Assembly: GCF_035918095.1 (NCBI RefSeq)
Contig: NZ_CP109137.1
Coordinates: 930,001 to 994,000 of the forward strand
Source: Streptomyces sp. NBC_01750
Lineage (GTDB): Bacteria > Actinomycetota > Actinomycetes > Streptomycetales > Streptomycetaceae
Length of the DNA stretch: 64,000 nt
Direction: 5' to 3'
Made by a program: the position numbers and the translations under genes. Under the pieces are notes generated by a model. The model worked only from the letters and a program-made list of their open reading frames with translations. It made no database searches and had not been told where the DNA came from. Every line of letters starts with the position of its first letter. Positions within the stretch are counted from its first letter, which is position 1. Positions 53,139-61,913 of this stretch are shown one piece after another.

Positions 53139-53176
53139 ACGTCCCGGCCGGCCTGCGGGAGTTCTAGAACACGCCG
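53126..53176. terminator. bidirectional terminator overlapping both convergent stop codons
   Basis: CGGCGTGTTCTAGA (53126-53139) is repeated inverted and perfect at 53163-53176. An inner TCCCG/CGGGA pair extends the stem after a two-base mismatch. Each arm contains the last codons and stop of one gene, so both proteins end Gly-Val-Phe. The hairpin is thus partly coding on both strands. Confidence 0.8.
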
Positions 53177-55638
53177 TGGCGCGGAGTGCCGTCGGCCGTG
53201 GCCGGGGTTTTCCCGGAGGGCAGGGTCTGCTCGGCCCAGATGGTCTTGCCGGTGGATGTGTAGCGCGTTCCCCAATGCTGGGTCAGCTGTGCGATGAGGA
53301 AGAGACCTCGGCCGCCTTCGTCCTCGATGCCGGCCTGCCGCAGATTGGGTGAGGTGTGTCCCGTGTCGGACACCTCGCAGATCAGGGCCTGGTCGCGGAT
53401 GAGCCGCAGTTGGATCGGTCCGGCGGCGTATCTGATGGCATTGGTGACGAGCTCGCTCACCACCAGTTCGGTGGTGAAGGTAAGGGCGTCCAGTCCCCAT
53501 GCGCCGACCTGCTCGGTGGCCGCGGCCCGGACGCGGCCGACCTCCTCCGGATCCGCGGTCACTTCCCACTCGGCCACCTGGTGGCGGCCCAGCTTCTGCG
53601 TACGTACGAGCAGCAGCGCGGCATCGTCGTCCACGGGGCCCGGCAGCAGCGCGGCAACCGCCCGGTCGCACAGCTCGTCAAGCGGGCGTCGATGCTGACT
53701 GAGGACTGCGCTGAGCGTATCGAGCTGGGCGTCGAGATCCCGGACGGAGCTCCGGACCAGGCCGTCGGTGAACAAGGCGATGAGGCTGCCTTCCGGCAGT
53801 TTCATCTCCACGCTCTCGAAAGGCAGTCCGCCCAGGCCGAGGGGCGGACCCGCGGGAAGGTCGGGGAGGGTGACGGAGCCGGCGCCGGGGTCGACGACGG
53901 CGGGAGGCGCATGACCGGCCCGCGCCATTCGGCACACTCCGGACACCGGGTCGTACACGGCGTACAGGCATGTCACTCCGAGCGCTTCGTCGTGGGGCAC
54001 CTGTTCGCCCTCGACAAGGACGGCCGCCCGCTCGTTGGCGCCCTGCCCGACCATGTCGTCGAGGCGCGTGAGTAGCTCCTCCGGCGCGAGGTCCAGCCGG
54101 GCCAGCACCCGTACGCTCGTACGCAGACGGCCCATGGTGGCGGCGGCGCGCAGCCCGTGACCGACCACATCTCCCACGACCAGGCCCACCCGCGCGCCCG
54201 GCAGAGCGATGACGTCGAACCAGTCGCCGCCCACCCCGGCCCTGCTGTCCGCGGGCAGATAGCGGTACGCCAGCTCTACCGCCGTCAGCTGCGCCAGATT
54301 CTGCGGCAGCAGACTGCGCTGGAGCATGAGGGCCGCGGCGTGCTCACGGGTGAAACGGCGGGCGTTGTCGATGCATACGGCGGTCCTCGCGACCAGCTCG
54401 TCGGCCACGGCCAGCTCACCGGGATCGAATGGGGCGTGGTGGCGCTCCCGCATGAAGGTGACCAGCCCCAAGGTGGATCCTTCGGCCCGCAGCGGGACGA
54501 CCAGCCGCGAGCGGGACGGCAGTTGCCCGTCACCGCGCTCCGTATCCGCCGGGCGGTCCAGCACCGGACGGCCCGAGGACAGGCTGCGTGCCTGGGGCGA
54601 ATCCGGCGGGTAGTCGATTCGCTCCCGTCCCGCGGGCCGCGCTCCTTCCGGGCCTGCCCGCTCGGTTCCCGGCCCGTCCCAGACCCGGACCACGTCGCCC
54701 CCGTGCGCGTCTCCCGGCGTGGGCTGATCACCTTCCAGCACGGCCTCCAGGAGGTCGACCGTGACCGTGTCGGCGAACTGCGGGACGGTGACCGCGCAGA
54801 GTTCCTGCGCCGTACGGGCCATGTCCAGGGTCGTACCCACCTGTCCACCGGCCCGCACCAGGAGATCCAGCCGCTGCTGCGCGAGATAGCGGTCGGTGAT
54901 GTCCACGCTCTCCTCGCACACGCCCAGCGTGACGCCCCGGGCGTCCTGGAGCCGGTAGTACGAACAGGACCAGACGTGGTCGTGCTCCGGGTCCACGGGC
55001 GGGCGGCCGCTGTAGTCGAGCTCGATGACCGGCTCGCCGGTGGCGAGGACCCGCCGCATGATCTCCTCCAGAGTCGGCGGATACCCCGGGGACAGGACCT
55101 TGCCATGGGTCACCATCTCGTCAGGGCCCAGGCCGACGTACTCCGAGGTACCCATCTCCTGGCGCAGGGCGGAGTTCGTCCACACCACCAGCAGATCCGT
55201 GTCGTACACCGCCAGACCGACGGGTGACTCGGTCGCCAGCCCCCTGAGCATCGACTGCAGGGACTCCCACTCCTCCATCTCCTCCGCATCGGCCACCGCC
55301 ACGAGCCGGGCGGGCCCGGCGCCCTTGTGGGTCAGCGAATGCGTTGCCGTCATGACGCGGACGGTATGGCCGTCCCGGTGACGCATATGGAGCACCTGAC
55401 GGCCGTCATCGTCCCCGCCCGCCAGGTCTGCCGCCGCGGGGATGTCACCGGCAGGCTCCACCAGCAGGGCCCCGATCGAGCGCTGAAGCACCTCCTCGGG
55501 CGGGTATCCGAGCAGCCCCTGCGCCTTCGGACTCCATCCGACGACCGTGCCGTCGGCATCGAGTACGGCCGTGGCTGCCCTGGTGACATCGAGCGGGCCA
55601 CGGAAGCCGGCGTCCTCGGCTGCCCTCGCTATGCTCAT
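53164..55638 (-). CDS. PAS/GAF-sensor PP2C phosphatase with C-terminal ATPase (anti-sigma-like kinase) domain
   Basis: The 824-residue cytosolic protein has PAS domains at about 15-115 and 140-255 (the second contains HDHVWSCSYYRLQDARGVTLGVCE), GAF at about 270-455, a SpoIIE-type PP2C phosphatase at about 460-685 (GGDWFDVI, VGDVVGHGLRAAATMG, DDAALLLV metal aspartates), and a HATPase_c domain at about 700-810 (ELVVSELVTNAIRYAAG, DEGGRGLFLI). This is the RsbU-plus-RsbW fusion typical of streptomycetes, which dephosphorylates anti-anti-sigma factors and may rephosphorylate or bind them. The ATG overlaps the upstream PP2C stop by ATGA. The cognate sigma factor is not in the window. Confidence 0.94.
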   Translation of the reverse strand: MSIARAAEDAGFRGPLDVTRAATAVLDADGTVVGWSPKAQGLLGYPPEEVLQRSIGALLVEPAGDIPAAADLAGGDDDGRQVLHMRHRDGHTVRVMTATHSLTHKGAGPARLVAVADAEEMEEWESLQSMLRGLATESPVGLAVYDTDLLVVWTNSALRQEMGTSEYVGLGPDEMVTHGKVLSPGYPPTLEEIMRRVLATGEPVIELDYSGRPPVDPEHDHVWSCSYYRLQDARGVTLGVCEESVDITDRYLAQQRLDLLVRAGGQVGTTLDMARTAQELCAVTVPQFADTVTVDLLEAVLEGDQPTPGDAHGGDVVRVWDGPGTERAGPEGARPAGRERIDYPPDSPQARSLSSGRPVLDRPADTERGDGQLPSRSRLVVPLRAEGSTLGLVTFMRERHHAPFDPGELAVADELVARTAVCIDNARRFTREHAAALMLQRSLLPQNLAQLTAVELAYRYLPADSRAGVGGDWFDVIALPGARVGLVVGDVVGHGLRAAATMGRLRTSVRVLARLDLAPEELLTRLDDMVGQGANERAAVLVEGEQVPHDEALGVTCLYAVYDPVSGVCRMARAGHAPPAVVDPGAGSVTLPDLPAGPPLGLGGLPFESVEMKLPEGSLIALFTDGLVRSSVRDLDAQLDTLSAVLSQHRRPLDELCDRAVAALLPGPVDDDAALLLVRTQKLGRHQVAEWEVTADPEEVGRVRAAATEQVGAWGLDALTFTTELVVSELVTNAIRYAAGPIQLRLIRDQALICEVSDTGHTSPNLRQAGIEDEGGRGLFLIAQLTQHWGTRYTSTGKTIWAEQTLPSGKTPATADGTPRHGVF

Positions 55639-58190
55639 GGCGCCTGCCTCGGGACGTCGGTCCAGCGGGCGGCGAGCAGCAGCGCGATGTCGTCGGGCCT
55701 GTCGGTGGCCTGCCTGGCCTCGCTGATCAGCCGGTCCGCCGTATCGGCGAGAGGGCACGAACCGACTTCGGCGAGTGTGCTGCGCAGCCGCTCGATGCCG
55801 AGGTCGATGTCGATTCCCGCCTGCTCCACCAGTCCGTCGGTGTAGAGAGCCAGCACGGCTCCCGGCGCGAGCCGCATTTTGGTGACGGGGTAGGCCGCCT
55901 CGACGTCGACGCCGAGCACGACGCCGCCGGGGAGTTCGAGGACCTCGGTCCTGCCGTCGGGATGGCGCAGCAGAGGCTGGGGGTGCCCGGCCCGTACGGC
56001 CTGCGTGGATCCGGATTTCGGGTCGAGGACGATATAGCAGCAGCTGGCGAACTGGCCGGGATCGAGGTCGATGAGCAGCCGGTTGGTGCCGCTCATCACC
56101 TCCTGCGGGTCATGCCCGCTGAGCGCGAAGGCACGTACGGCACAGCGCAGTTGGCCCATGGTGGCGGCGGCGGAGACTCCGTGTCCCTGTACATCGCCGA
56201 TGACCAGGGCCAGCTCCCCGCCGCCGGTCTCTACGACGTCGTACCAGTCGCCCCCGACTTCCATGCCCTGGGTGCCGGGGAGGTACCGCCCGACAGTGTC
56301 GACAAATTGGAGTACGGGCAGCCGGTTCGGCAGCAGGGCGTCCTGCAGGCCGCGCGCGAGTGCGGCTTCGGTGTCGTAGCGCTGGGCTCGCTGGAGGGCC
56401 TGCGCGATGAGTCCGGCGAGTGCGGTGAGGACCGTGCGCTCTTCCGGGCTGAAGCCGCGCGGATGGTCGAAGCCTAGGATGCAGGAGCCGACGGGGCGTC
56501 CCGAGGCGATCAGTGGCAGGAAAGCCCGGGCGCCGACGTTCGCGTCCATGGGGATGCCGGGGTAGGCGGCGGACAGACGCTCCATGGACTCGAAGAAGAT
56601 GGGGCGGCCGGAGGTGAGCGTCTCGACGCCGGGCAGCCGGGCGTCGAGCGGGACGCCGTCGAACCGGTCGAGGAACCCCTTCGGGAAGCCGGTCTCCCAG
56701 GCCAGGTAGAGATGCATTTCGTTCAGCAGGTAGATCGCCAGTTGACGACCGCCGAAGGCGGGCAGCAGTTCGTCCGTGACCACGGCGGACACCTGGCGGG
56801 CTGTGACGGCTTCCGTCAGCGCGATGGCCAGGGCGACCGGGCGGTACAGCGCCGACGCACGGTCGGTCGGGGAGCCGAGAACGGCGCCCGGCCTGACCAT
56901 GGACCCTGGCGTGGCCGGTCCTTCTGCCGGGGCCAGTGTGAGGGTCAGGCCGTCGTGGCCGGGATAGAGGGAGACAGCCAGCCACTCCTTGGGCCCCCGA
57001 CGGGCCCTGAAGTGGACGGGGTCGTACGACAGCAGGGCCGCCCGGTAGTCGTCGTCGTAGGCAGGGTCCCCGCACCACGGCAGGGCCTCCCACAGGACAC
57101 GTCCTATCAGCTCGGACCGTGCGTGACCGAGCAGAGTCTCCGCGGTGCGGTTGACGTGGGTGATCCGCCCGAGCCGGTCGAGCGACAAGATGCCTCGCGG
57201 GAGCCGGTCGGTCACCTCGGCCACGACCGGCCCGGTCCCGAGGTCCGCCAGGAAACCGGTCAGGTGGCTGCCCGGACCGTCGCCGGGCTGCTGGGTGCGG
57301 CGGCCCGAGAGTTCGAGCACATGCAGCCGTCCGCCCGGTCCGCGCAGCCGCATCCTGCGCGACACCCGCCCGCCCGACCGGGCCGCCTGGGCGAAGGCCC
57401 GCAGTCCGTACCTGTCCTCCGGCGCCAGACGCTCCGCCAGAGCCTCGACGGTGCCGGTGAAGCCCGCCGGGTCGGTGCCGAGGATCGCGCACAGCTCTTC
57501 GTCGGCGATCACGGCACCGCTGTCGAGGTCCCAGTCGAAGTAGCCGATCCGCACCGGTGGGCCGGTGGCGGCGGGCAATTGGGCGGACGTCGGTTCACCG
57601 TCCCACTCGACGAGCGCTCCGTTCGCGCTCAGCCCCGCCAGAGCGGTTCCGAGGCGCCTCGCGGCGGTGTGCATCCGGCGGCGGTCGGAGTGGTCGACCG
57701 GGTGTCCGGGCGTGGCGGGCCGCAGCACCACCAGCACGCCGAACTTCTCGCCGCCGCTGACGACAGGCGCGTACAGCGAGCCGAAAGGGAACGGCAGGCC
57801 CGCCATGAGCTGCGGGAACCGGCGCATGGCCTCCTCGGCGTCGCCGAGGTGGACAGCCTGGCCGGAGCGGTGTGCCTCGGCCACCGGGAACGGGCGGTTC
57901 ACATGCATCCGCCACCAGGGTCGGAACAGCCGGCCGGGCAGCCCGGCGAGCACGGCCAGGCGCAGCAGCCCCGGCGTCCGGGAGCGCAGATAGACGCCAC
58001 CGGCGGTCCCGCCGACTGCTTCGATCGCGCCCACCGCGGCTTGCGCGAGCACCAGGGACAGCTCGTCCGGAGCTCGGCCGCTGCTGTTCAGTCTCCCGGG
58101 CATGGCCCCACTCTTGCGCTGCGGGGTGTACCCGGCCGCGCCGTACCAGGTCACACAGCCAGCATGCTCCCCGGCAGCCGTGCCGCGCAT
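55635..58190 (-). CDS. GAF/PAS-sensor PP2C (SpoIIE/RsbU-type) phosphatase
   Basis: The protein has 851 residues from an ATG at 58190 with GGAAGAGAG upstream; a GTG at 58154 and an ATG at 58103 (MPGRLNSSGRAPDEL) are alternatives, and conservation is likely strongest from the last. It has GAF-like (about 45-190), PAS-like (about 210-330 and 335-435), GAF (about 455-610), then a PP2C/SpoIIE domain from about 620 with GGDWYDVV, LVIGDVQGHGVSAAATMG, LYTDGLVEQ and DDIALLLA metal sites. Unlike the next gene it has no ATPase domain. The two are translationally coupled, so they probably act as one stress-sensing pair. Confidence 0.92.
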   Translation of the reverse strand: MRGTAAGEHAGCVTWYGAAGYTPQRKSGAMPGRLNSSGRAPDELSLVLAQAAVGAIEAVGGTAGGVYLRSRTPGLLRLAVLAGLPGRLFRPWWRMHVNRPFPVAEAHRSGQAVHLGDAEEAMRRFPQLMAGLPFPFGSLYAPVVSGGEKFGVLVVLRPATPGHPVDHSDRRRMHTAARRLGTALAGLSANGALVEWDGEPTSAQLPAATGPPVRIGYFDWDLDSGAVIADEELCAILGTDPAGFTGTVEALAERLAPEDRYGLRAFAQAARSGGRVSRRMRLRGPGGRLHVLELSGRRTQQPGDGPGSHLTGFLADLGTGPVVAEVTDRLPRGILSLDRLGRITHVNRTAETLLGHARSELIGRVLWEALPWCGDPAYDDDYRAALLSYDPVHFRARRGPKEWLAVSLYPGHDGLTLTLAPAEGPATPGSMVRPGAVLGSPTDRASALYRPVALAIALTEAVTARQVSAVVTDELLPAFGGRQLAIYLLNEMHLYLAWETGFPKGFLDRFDGVPLDARLPGVETLTSGRPIFFESMERLSAAYPGIPMDANVGARAFLPLIASGRPVGSCILGFDHPRGFSPEERTVLTALAGLIAQALQRAQRYDTEAALARGLQDALLPNRLPVLQFVDTVGRYLPGTQGMEVGGDWYDVVETGGGELALVIGDVQGHGVSAAATMGQLRCAVRAFALSGHDPQEVMSGTNRLLIDLDPGQFASCCYIVLDPKSGSTQAVRAGHPQPLLRHPDGRTEVLELPGGVVLGVDVEAAYPVTKMRLAPGAVLALYTDGLVEQAGIDIDLGIERLRSTLAEVGSCPLADTADRLISEARQATDRPDDIALLLAARWTDVPRQAP

Positions 58191-58275
58191 CTCATTGCTC
58201 TCTTCCGTCCGCACCGCCGGGAGCGCACGCCGGGCCGGCCGTCTCGGTGCATGGCATCGCCCGGCCACACGGCGA

Positions 58276-58301
58276 GGCCCCGCCGCCGAAGCGGCGGGGC
58301 C
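58276..58301 (-). terminator. hairpin terminator after the SPW gene
   Basis: Perfect 11-base GC arms (58276-58286 and 58291-58301) enclose a CGAA loop. It lies 59 bases past the SPW stop and before the PP2C start on the same strand, so the two are separate transcription units. Confidence 0.8.
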
Positions 58302-58359
58302 CAGCCCTCTCCGGGCGCTGAGGACGCTGAGCTGAAGGGCGCTGAGGGCACTGAGGCCG

Positions 58360-58857
58360 TCAGCGCATCGGGTCGATGTTCGGGCCCGCGGGGCCGGCCG
58401 CCGAGCGGGCGCGAGTACGGGTGCGAGTACGCGCGAGACCGCTACGGCTGTCGTCCATGGCGGCCATGGCCAGGCCGAGCAGCAGGGCCACGACGCCGAC
58501 GATGATGTTGTTGATGATGCTGCGCATCGTATCGACGTTGCCGGACACGACCCACGGAGAAATGATCGTCCATGCTCCGATGGCTATGGCGCACCAGGCC
58601 ATGGCGTGGGTCCGCTCATATGCGGAGCCGAACCCGCCCATGCATATGGCGTAGGCAACGCCGGTGATCAGATTGCACACGGCCAGAGTGGTGAGGCCGT
58701 TGAACCCGACTATCCATGGTGAGGCGGCCAGGTACAGCCCCGTGAGCAGGGCCAGGGTCTCGATCGCCTGGGCGCGGGGAGTGGTGGTCGCCCGTTCGAA
58801 CCGAGATCGCATCTCGGCCAGGTCGGGGTGTTGCTCAATGCTCGGATGGGTGGTCAT
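58360..58857 (-). CDS. SPW-repeat membrane protein
   Basis: The 165-residue protein has four hydrophobic helices. The two SPW repeats are at ASPWIVGF (about 45-52) and ISPWVVSG (about 99-106), the hallmark of this small actinobacterial family. AGGAGG precedes the ATG. The C-terminus is a short Arg/Thr-rich cytosolic tail. The role is unknown; it is often near stress-related genes. A weak GTTT…GGGCAG pattern upstream is not convincing as a sigma-B promoter. Confidence 0.92.
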   Translation of the reverse strand: MTTHPSIEQHPDLAEMRSRFERATTTPRAQAIETLALLTGLYLAASPWIVGFNGLTTLAVCNLITGVAYAICMGGFGSAYERTHAMAWCAIAIGAWTIISPWVVSGNVDTMRSIINNIIVGVVALLLGLAMAAMDDSRSGLARTRTRTRARSAAGPAGPNIDPMR

Positions 58858-58980
58858 GCGGGCCGCCTCCTATAGAAGCCTTTATCTGCCCTTTAAGTCC
58901 ATGAAACGCTTACCTGGCAGGCGGGTCAACAGGCGGCACAGAAGCACCTTTGGCCAATGCTCCGCCTGCGGGTTTCAGCG

Positions 58981-60360
58981 CTATTCGGCGGGCTCGATGT
59001 TCTGGTTCGCGTGGAACAGATTGTGCGGGTCGTAGATCCGCTTGACCTCCGCGAGCCGGTCGTAGTGGTCGCGGTAGGTGGCCTTGACCCGGTCCGGGCC
59101 TTCCCCGGCGCCGAGGAAGTTCACGTACGAACCGCCCATGGAGTACGGCTGCAGCTCTTGCGAGTAATCGACTGCCCACTGCTTGATGATCTCCGCGTTG
59201 GCCGGGTCCGGGTCGATACCCGCGACGACACCGGACCAGACGGCGTCCCGGTAGGCCCACGCCGTGTCGTCCGCGCCGACCTTGTGGGCCGCCGCGTCGA
59301 CAGGGTAGAGGTGCATGGTCGACAGGTCGGTGGGCAGATTCTCGCCGTACTTGATGTGCACATCTATGGCTTCGTCCGTGATCCGGTCGAAGAGGGCCCC
59401 GCGCCAGTACCACTGCAGGCCGGCGGGGATCAGTTCGTCGAACATGGTCTGCAACGCGGGGTACGGCATCGGTGCCGTGAAGTGGAAGGCCGGCGGGCCG
59501 GGTTCGGTCACCGGCGCGAGAGCCTCCTCGATGCGGGCCGGATCCCCTGTCCAGCACCACACGACGCCGCACATCCTGTGCCCGTGAATCTCTTCCGGGA
59601 ACGGCGGACCCGGCGGAACGGCGAGCAGCGCGAAGAAGCCGTAGAGGTCCTCGGGTGCCTGCGGCAGGAAGTCGCGGTACCACCGCAACACCTCGCCGGT
59701 GTTGTCGACCGGCCAGACGGTGATCGCTGCACCCACGGTGTGCACCGGGTGCAGCCGGAGGTTGAACGAGGTGACGATGCCGAAGTTCCCGCCACCGCCG
59801 CGCAGCGCCCAGAACAGGTCCGGGTTCTCGGTCTCGCTCGCGATGACGAAGCTGCCGTCGGCGAGCACGACGTCCGCGGACAGCAGATTGTCCACCGTCA
59901 GACCGTACTTGCGGGTCAGGTAGCCGTGGCCGCCGCCGAGCGTGAGTCCTCCGACGCCCGTTGTCGACATGATGCCGGCGGGAGTGGCGAGGCCGAAGGC
60001 GTGTGTGGCGTGGTCGAGATCGCCGAGAACAGCGCCGCCGCCGACCCTGGCGGTCCTCGCGGCGGGGTCGACGCGCACCCAGCGCATCGGCGACAGGTCG
60101 ATGGTGATGCCGCCGTCCACCAGACACAGGCCGGGGCCGCTGTGTCCGCCGCCCCGTACGGCGAGTTCGAGACCGTGGTCGCGGATGAAGTCGACCGCGG
60201 CCATCACATCCGCGGCGTCCGCGCACCGCACGATGGCAGCCGGCTCACGGTCGATCATTGCGTTGTAGATCTTGCGGGCCTCGTTGTACTCCGGGTCCTT
60301 GGGACCGATGACGGGACCGCGCAGCGCGGTCCGCATTTCTTCCAGAGTGGTGCCGTCCAT
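58981..60360 (-). CDS. FAD-linked oxidoreductase of the berberine-bridge-enzyme type
   Basis: The protein has 459 residues from an ATG with GAGGAGA upstream. The PCMH-type FAD domain covers 40-215: RGGGHSGPGL, where H73 is the usual covalent FAD ligand, and GVGGLTLGGGHGYLTRKYGLTVDNL. The cysteine that makes a second bond in bicovalent members is replaced (MSTTGVGG), so flavin is probably bound by one histidine. The C-terminus has the BBE motif YRDHYDRLAEVKRIYDPHNLFHANQNI. No signal peptide is seen. Such enzymes oxidise sugars, alcohols or secondary metabolites; the substrate is unknown. It is divergent from the molybdoenzyme. Confidence 0.93.
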   Translation of the reverse strand: MDGTTLEEMRTALRGPVIGPKDPEYNEARKIYNAMIDREPAAIVRCADAADVMAAVDFIRDHGLELAVRGGGHSGPGLCLVDGGITIDLSPMRWVRVDPAARTARVGGGAVLGDLDHATHAFGLATPAGIMSTTGVGGLTLGGGHGYLTRKYGLTVDNLLSADVVLADGSFVIASETENPDLFWALRGGGGNFGIVTSFNLRLHPVHTVGAAITVWPVDNTGEVLRWYRDFLPQAPEDLYGFFALLAVPPGPPFPEEIHGHRMCGVVWCWTGDPARIEEALAPVTEPGPPAFHFTAPMPYPALQTMFDELIPAGLQWYWRGALFDRITDEAIDVHIKYGENLPTDLSTMHLYPVDAAAHKVGADDTAWAYRDAVWSGVVAGIDPDPANAEIIKQWAVDYSQELQPYSMGGSYVNFLGAGEGPDRVKATYRDHYDRLAEVKRIYDPHNLFHANQNIEPAE

Positions 60361-60650
60361 GGTGATCTCCTCGACGAGTCGCAGGCCGCAACCCGCCTGG
60401 CCTTTCGGCCGTTCTGGCCGCAACGTCCGGCCCCGCCGCCGCGGTACTCGCCGTCGGCGGTCCGCGGCCCGGGTCGATTCGACTCGAAGCCCAATCTCGG
60501 ACAGCCGACGATCCGCTCGGCGGCCGAGCAGAACAGGGGCAGGGGCAGCGACTGATGTCGCCTCTCCTGCGGGGCTGTTGCTGAGCGACAGTTTCCGGCG
60601 CTCCGGCACCGTCATGGGCCTCAAGCGCGATCGGACGCCGCAGGGCTGAC

Positions 60651-61856
60651 ATGACCAGCGTCCCGCCGGTCGGCGAGCGACGCAAACCCTCCGCACCGCG
60701 AGGTGCCCGGGCCCGGCGCGAAGAGCACCATGGGGGCATGGACGGAAGCATCGGTGACATCAGCGCACCAGGGCGCATCGCCGAACCCGACGAAGGCATC
60801 AGCATGGAGGAACTGGCGCTCGCGGCCCGCAACCACGGGCTGCCGCTCGAGGCTTTGCGCTACGACCTCACCCCGGCCGGACTGCACTACGTACTGGTCC
60901 ACTACGACATCCCCGCCGCCGATGCCGACGCGTGGGAGCTCACCGTCGGCGGCCGGGTGCGCACCCCGCTGATCCTGGACATGCGGACGCTGAAGTCCTT
61001 TCCGGCCGTCACTCGGCGCGTGACGATGGAGTGCGCGGGCAACGGCCGGGCGCGGCTCTCGCCACGGCCGGTGAGCCAGCCTTGGCTGGTCGAAGCGGTC
61101 GGAACCGCCGAGTGGACCGGCGTGCCGCTGCGCACGCTGCTCGCCGAGGCGGGGGTGGCGGCGGATGCCGTCGAGGCCGTATTCACCGGAGCCGACCATG
61201 GCGTGGAGCGTGGCATCGAGCAGGACTACCAGCGCAGTCTGCCGTTGCCCCTGGCCACGGGCGGCGATCCTGAGGTGCTGGTGGCGTACGAGATGAACGG
61301 CCGGCCCCTGCCGCCGCAACACGGCCATCCGCTGCGGCTGATCGTCCCCGGGTGGTACGGCATGGCGCATGTGAAGTGGCTGCGCGAAATCGCCCTCACC
61401 GACGTCCCGTTCACCGGATTCCAGCAGGCGATGGCCTACCGCTTCCGTCAGTCGCCCGACGACCCCGGTGAGCCGGTCACGCTGATCGCTCCGCGTGCCC
61501 TCATGATCCCGCCCGGGTTCCCCGACTTCATGTCCCGCACCCGTGTCGTACGCCCCGGCCGGGTGCGGCTGGAGGGCCGGGCCTGGTCCGGCCACGCCCC
61601 GGTGACAACAGTCGAGGTGAGTACCGACGACGGGCGCTCCTGGAGCGCCGCCGAACTCGCCCCGCCGGACGGACACCGCTGGGCCTGGCGGCACTGGCGG
61701 GCATCCTGGACCGCCACGCCCGGCAGCCATGTGCTCAGCGTGCGTGCCCATGACGCCGACGGCCACCACCAGCCGCTCGGTCAGCCGTGGAACCGCGGCG
61801 GGTTCGCGAACAATCTCGTCCAGCGGATTCCTGTGCTGTGCACACCCCGCGGGTAG
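60651..61856 (+). CDS. sulfite-oxidase-like molybdopterin enzyme
   Basis: The protein has 401 residues from an ATG at 60651; ATG at 60738 (MDGSIGDIS) is a possible shorter start, as the first 29 residues are basic and have less codon bias. The molybdopterin domain contains TMECAGNGR with the Mo-ligating cysteine (C128), AEWTGVPLRTLLAEAG, HGHPLRLIVPGWYGMAHVKWL and the dimerisation domain (VRLEGRAWSGHAPVTTVEVSTDDGRSW). The fold matches the SUOX family without a heme domain. There is no Tat signal, so it appears cytosolic. In actinobacteria, such enzymes are of unsettled role. No partner heme protein adjoins. Confidence 0.92.
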   Translation: MTSVPPVGERRKPSAPRGARARREEHHGGMDGSIGDISAPGRIAEPDEGISMEELALAARNHGLPLEALRYDLTPAGLHYVLVHYDIPAADADAWELTVGGRVRTPLILDMRTLKSFPAVTRRVTMECAGNGRARLSPRPVSQPWLVEAVGTAEWTGVPLRTLLAEAGVAADAVEAVFTGADHGVERGIEQDYQRSLPLPLATGGDPEVLVAYEMNGRPLPPQHGHPLRLIVPGWYGMAHVKWLREIALTDVPFTGFQQAMAYRFRQSPDDPGEPVTLIAPRALMIPPGFPDFMSRTRVVRPGRVRLEGRAWSGHAPVTTVEVSTDDGRSWSAAELAPPDGHRWAWRHWRASWTATPGSHVLSVRAHDADGHHQPLGQPWNRGGFANNLVQRIPVLCTPRG

Positions 61857-61857
61857 C

Positions 61858-61885
61858 GCCGTCGACGGAGAACCCCGGCGACGGC
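61858..61885. terminator. weak inverted repeat between convergent genes
   Basis: GCCGTCG (61858-61864) and CGACGGC (61879-61885) pair across 14 bases. It lies just past the molybdoenzyme stop and before the stop of the convergent permease; it may be a weak terminator. Confidence 0.4.
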
Positions 61886-61913
61886 AGATCCGGCAACCGC
61901 CGCCTAGCGTTGG

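Noticed and set aside
58858..58980. Sigma-B-type promoter before the SPW gene (GTTT…GGGCAG on minus)
   Set aside because: The spacing between the two boxes is about 12 bases, shorter than the usual 13-17, and the -10 differs from GGGTAY.
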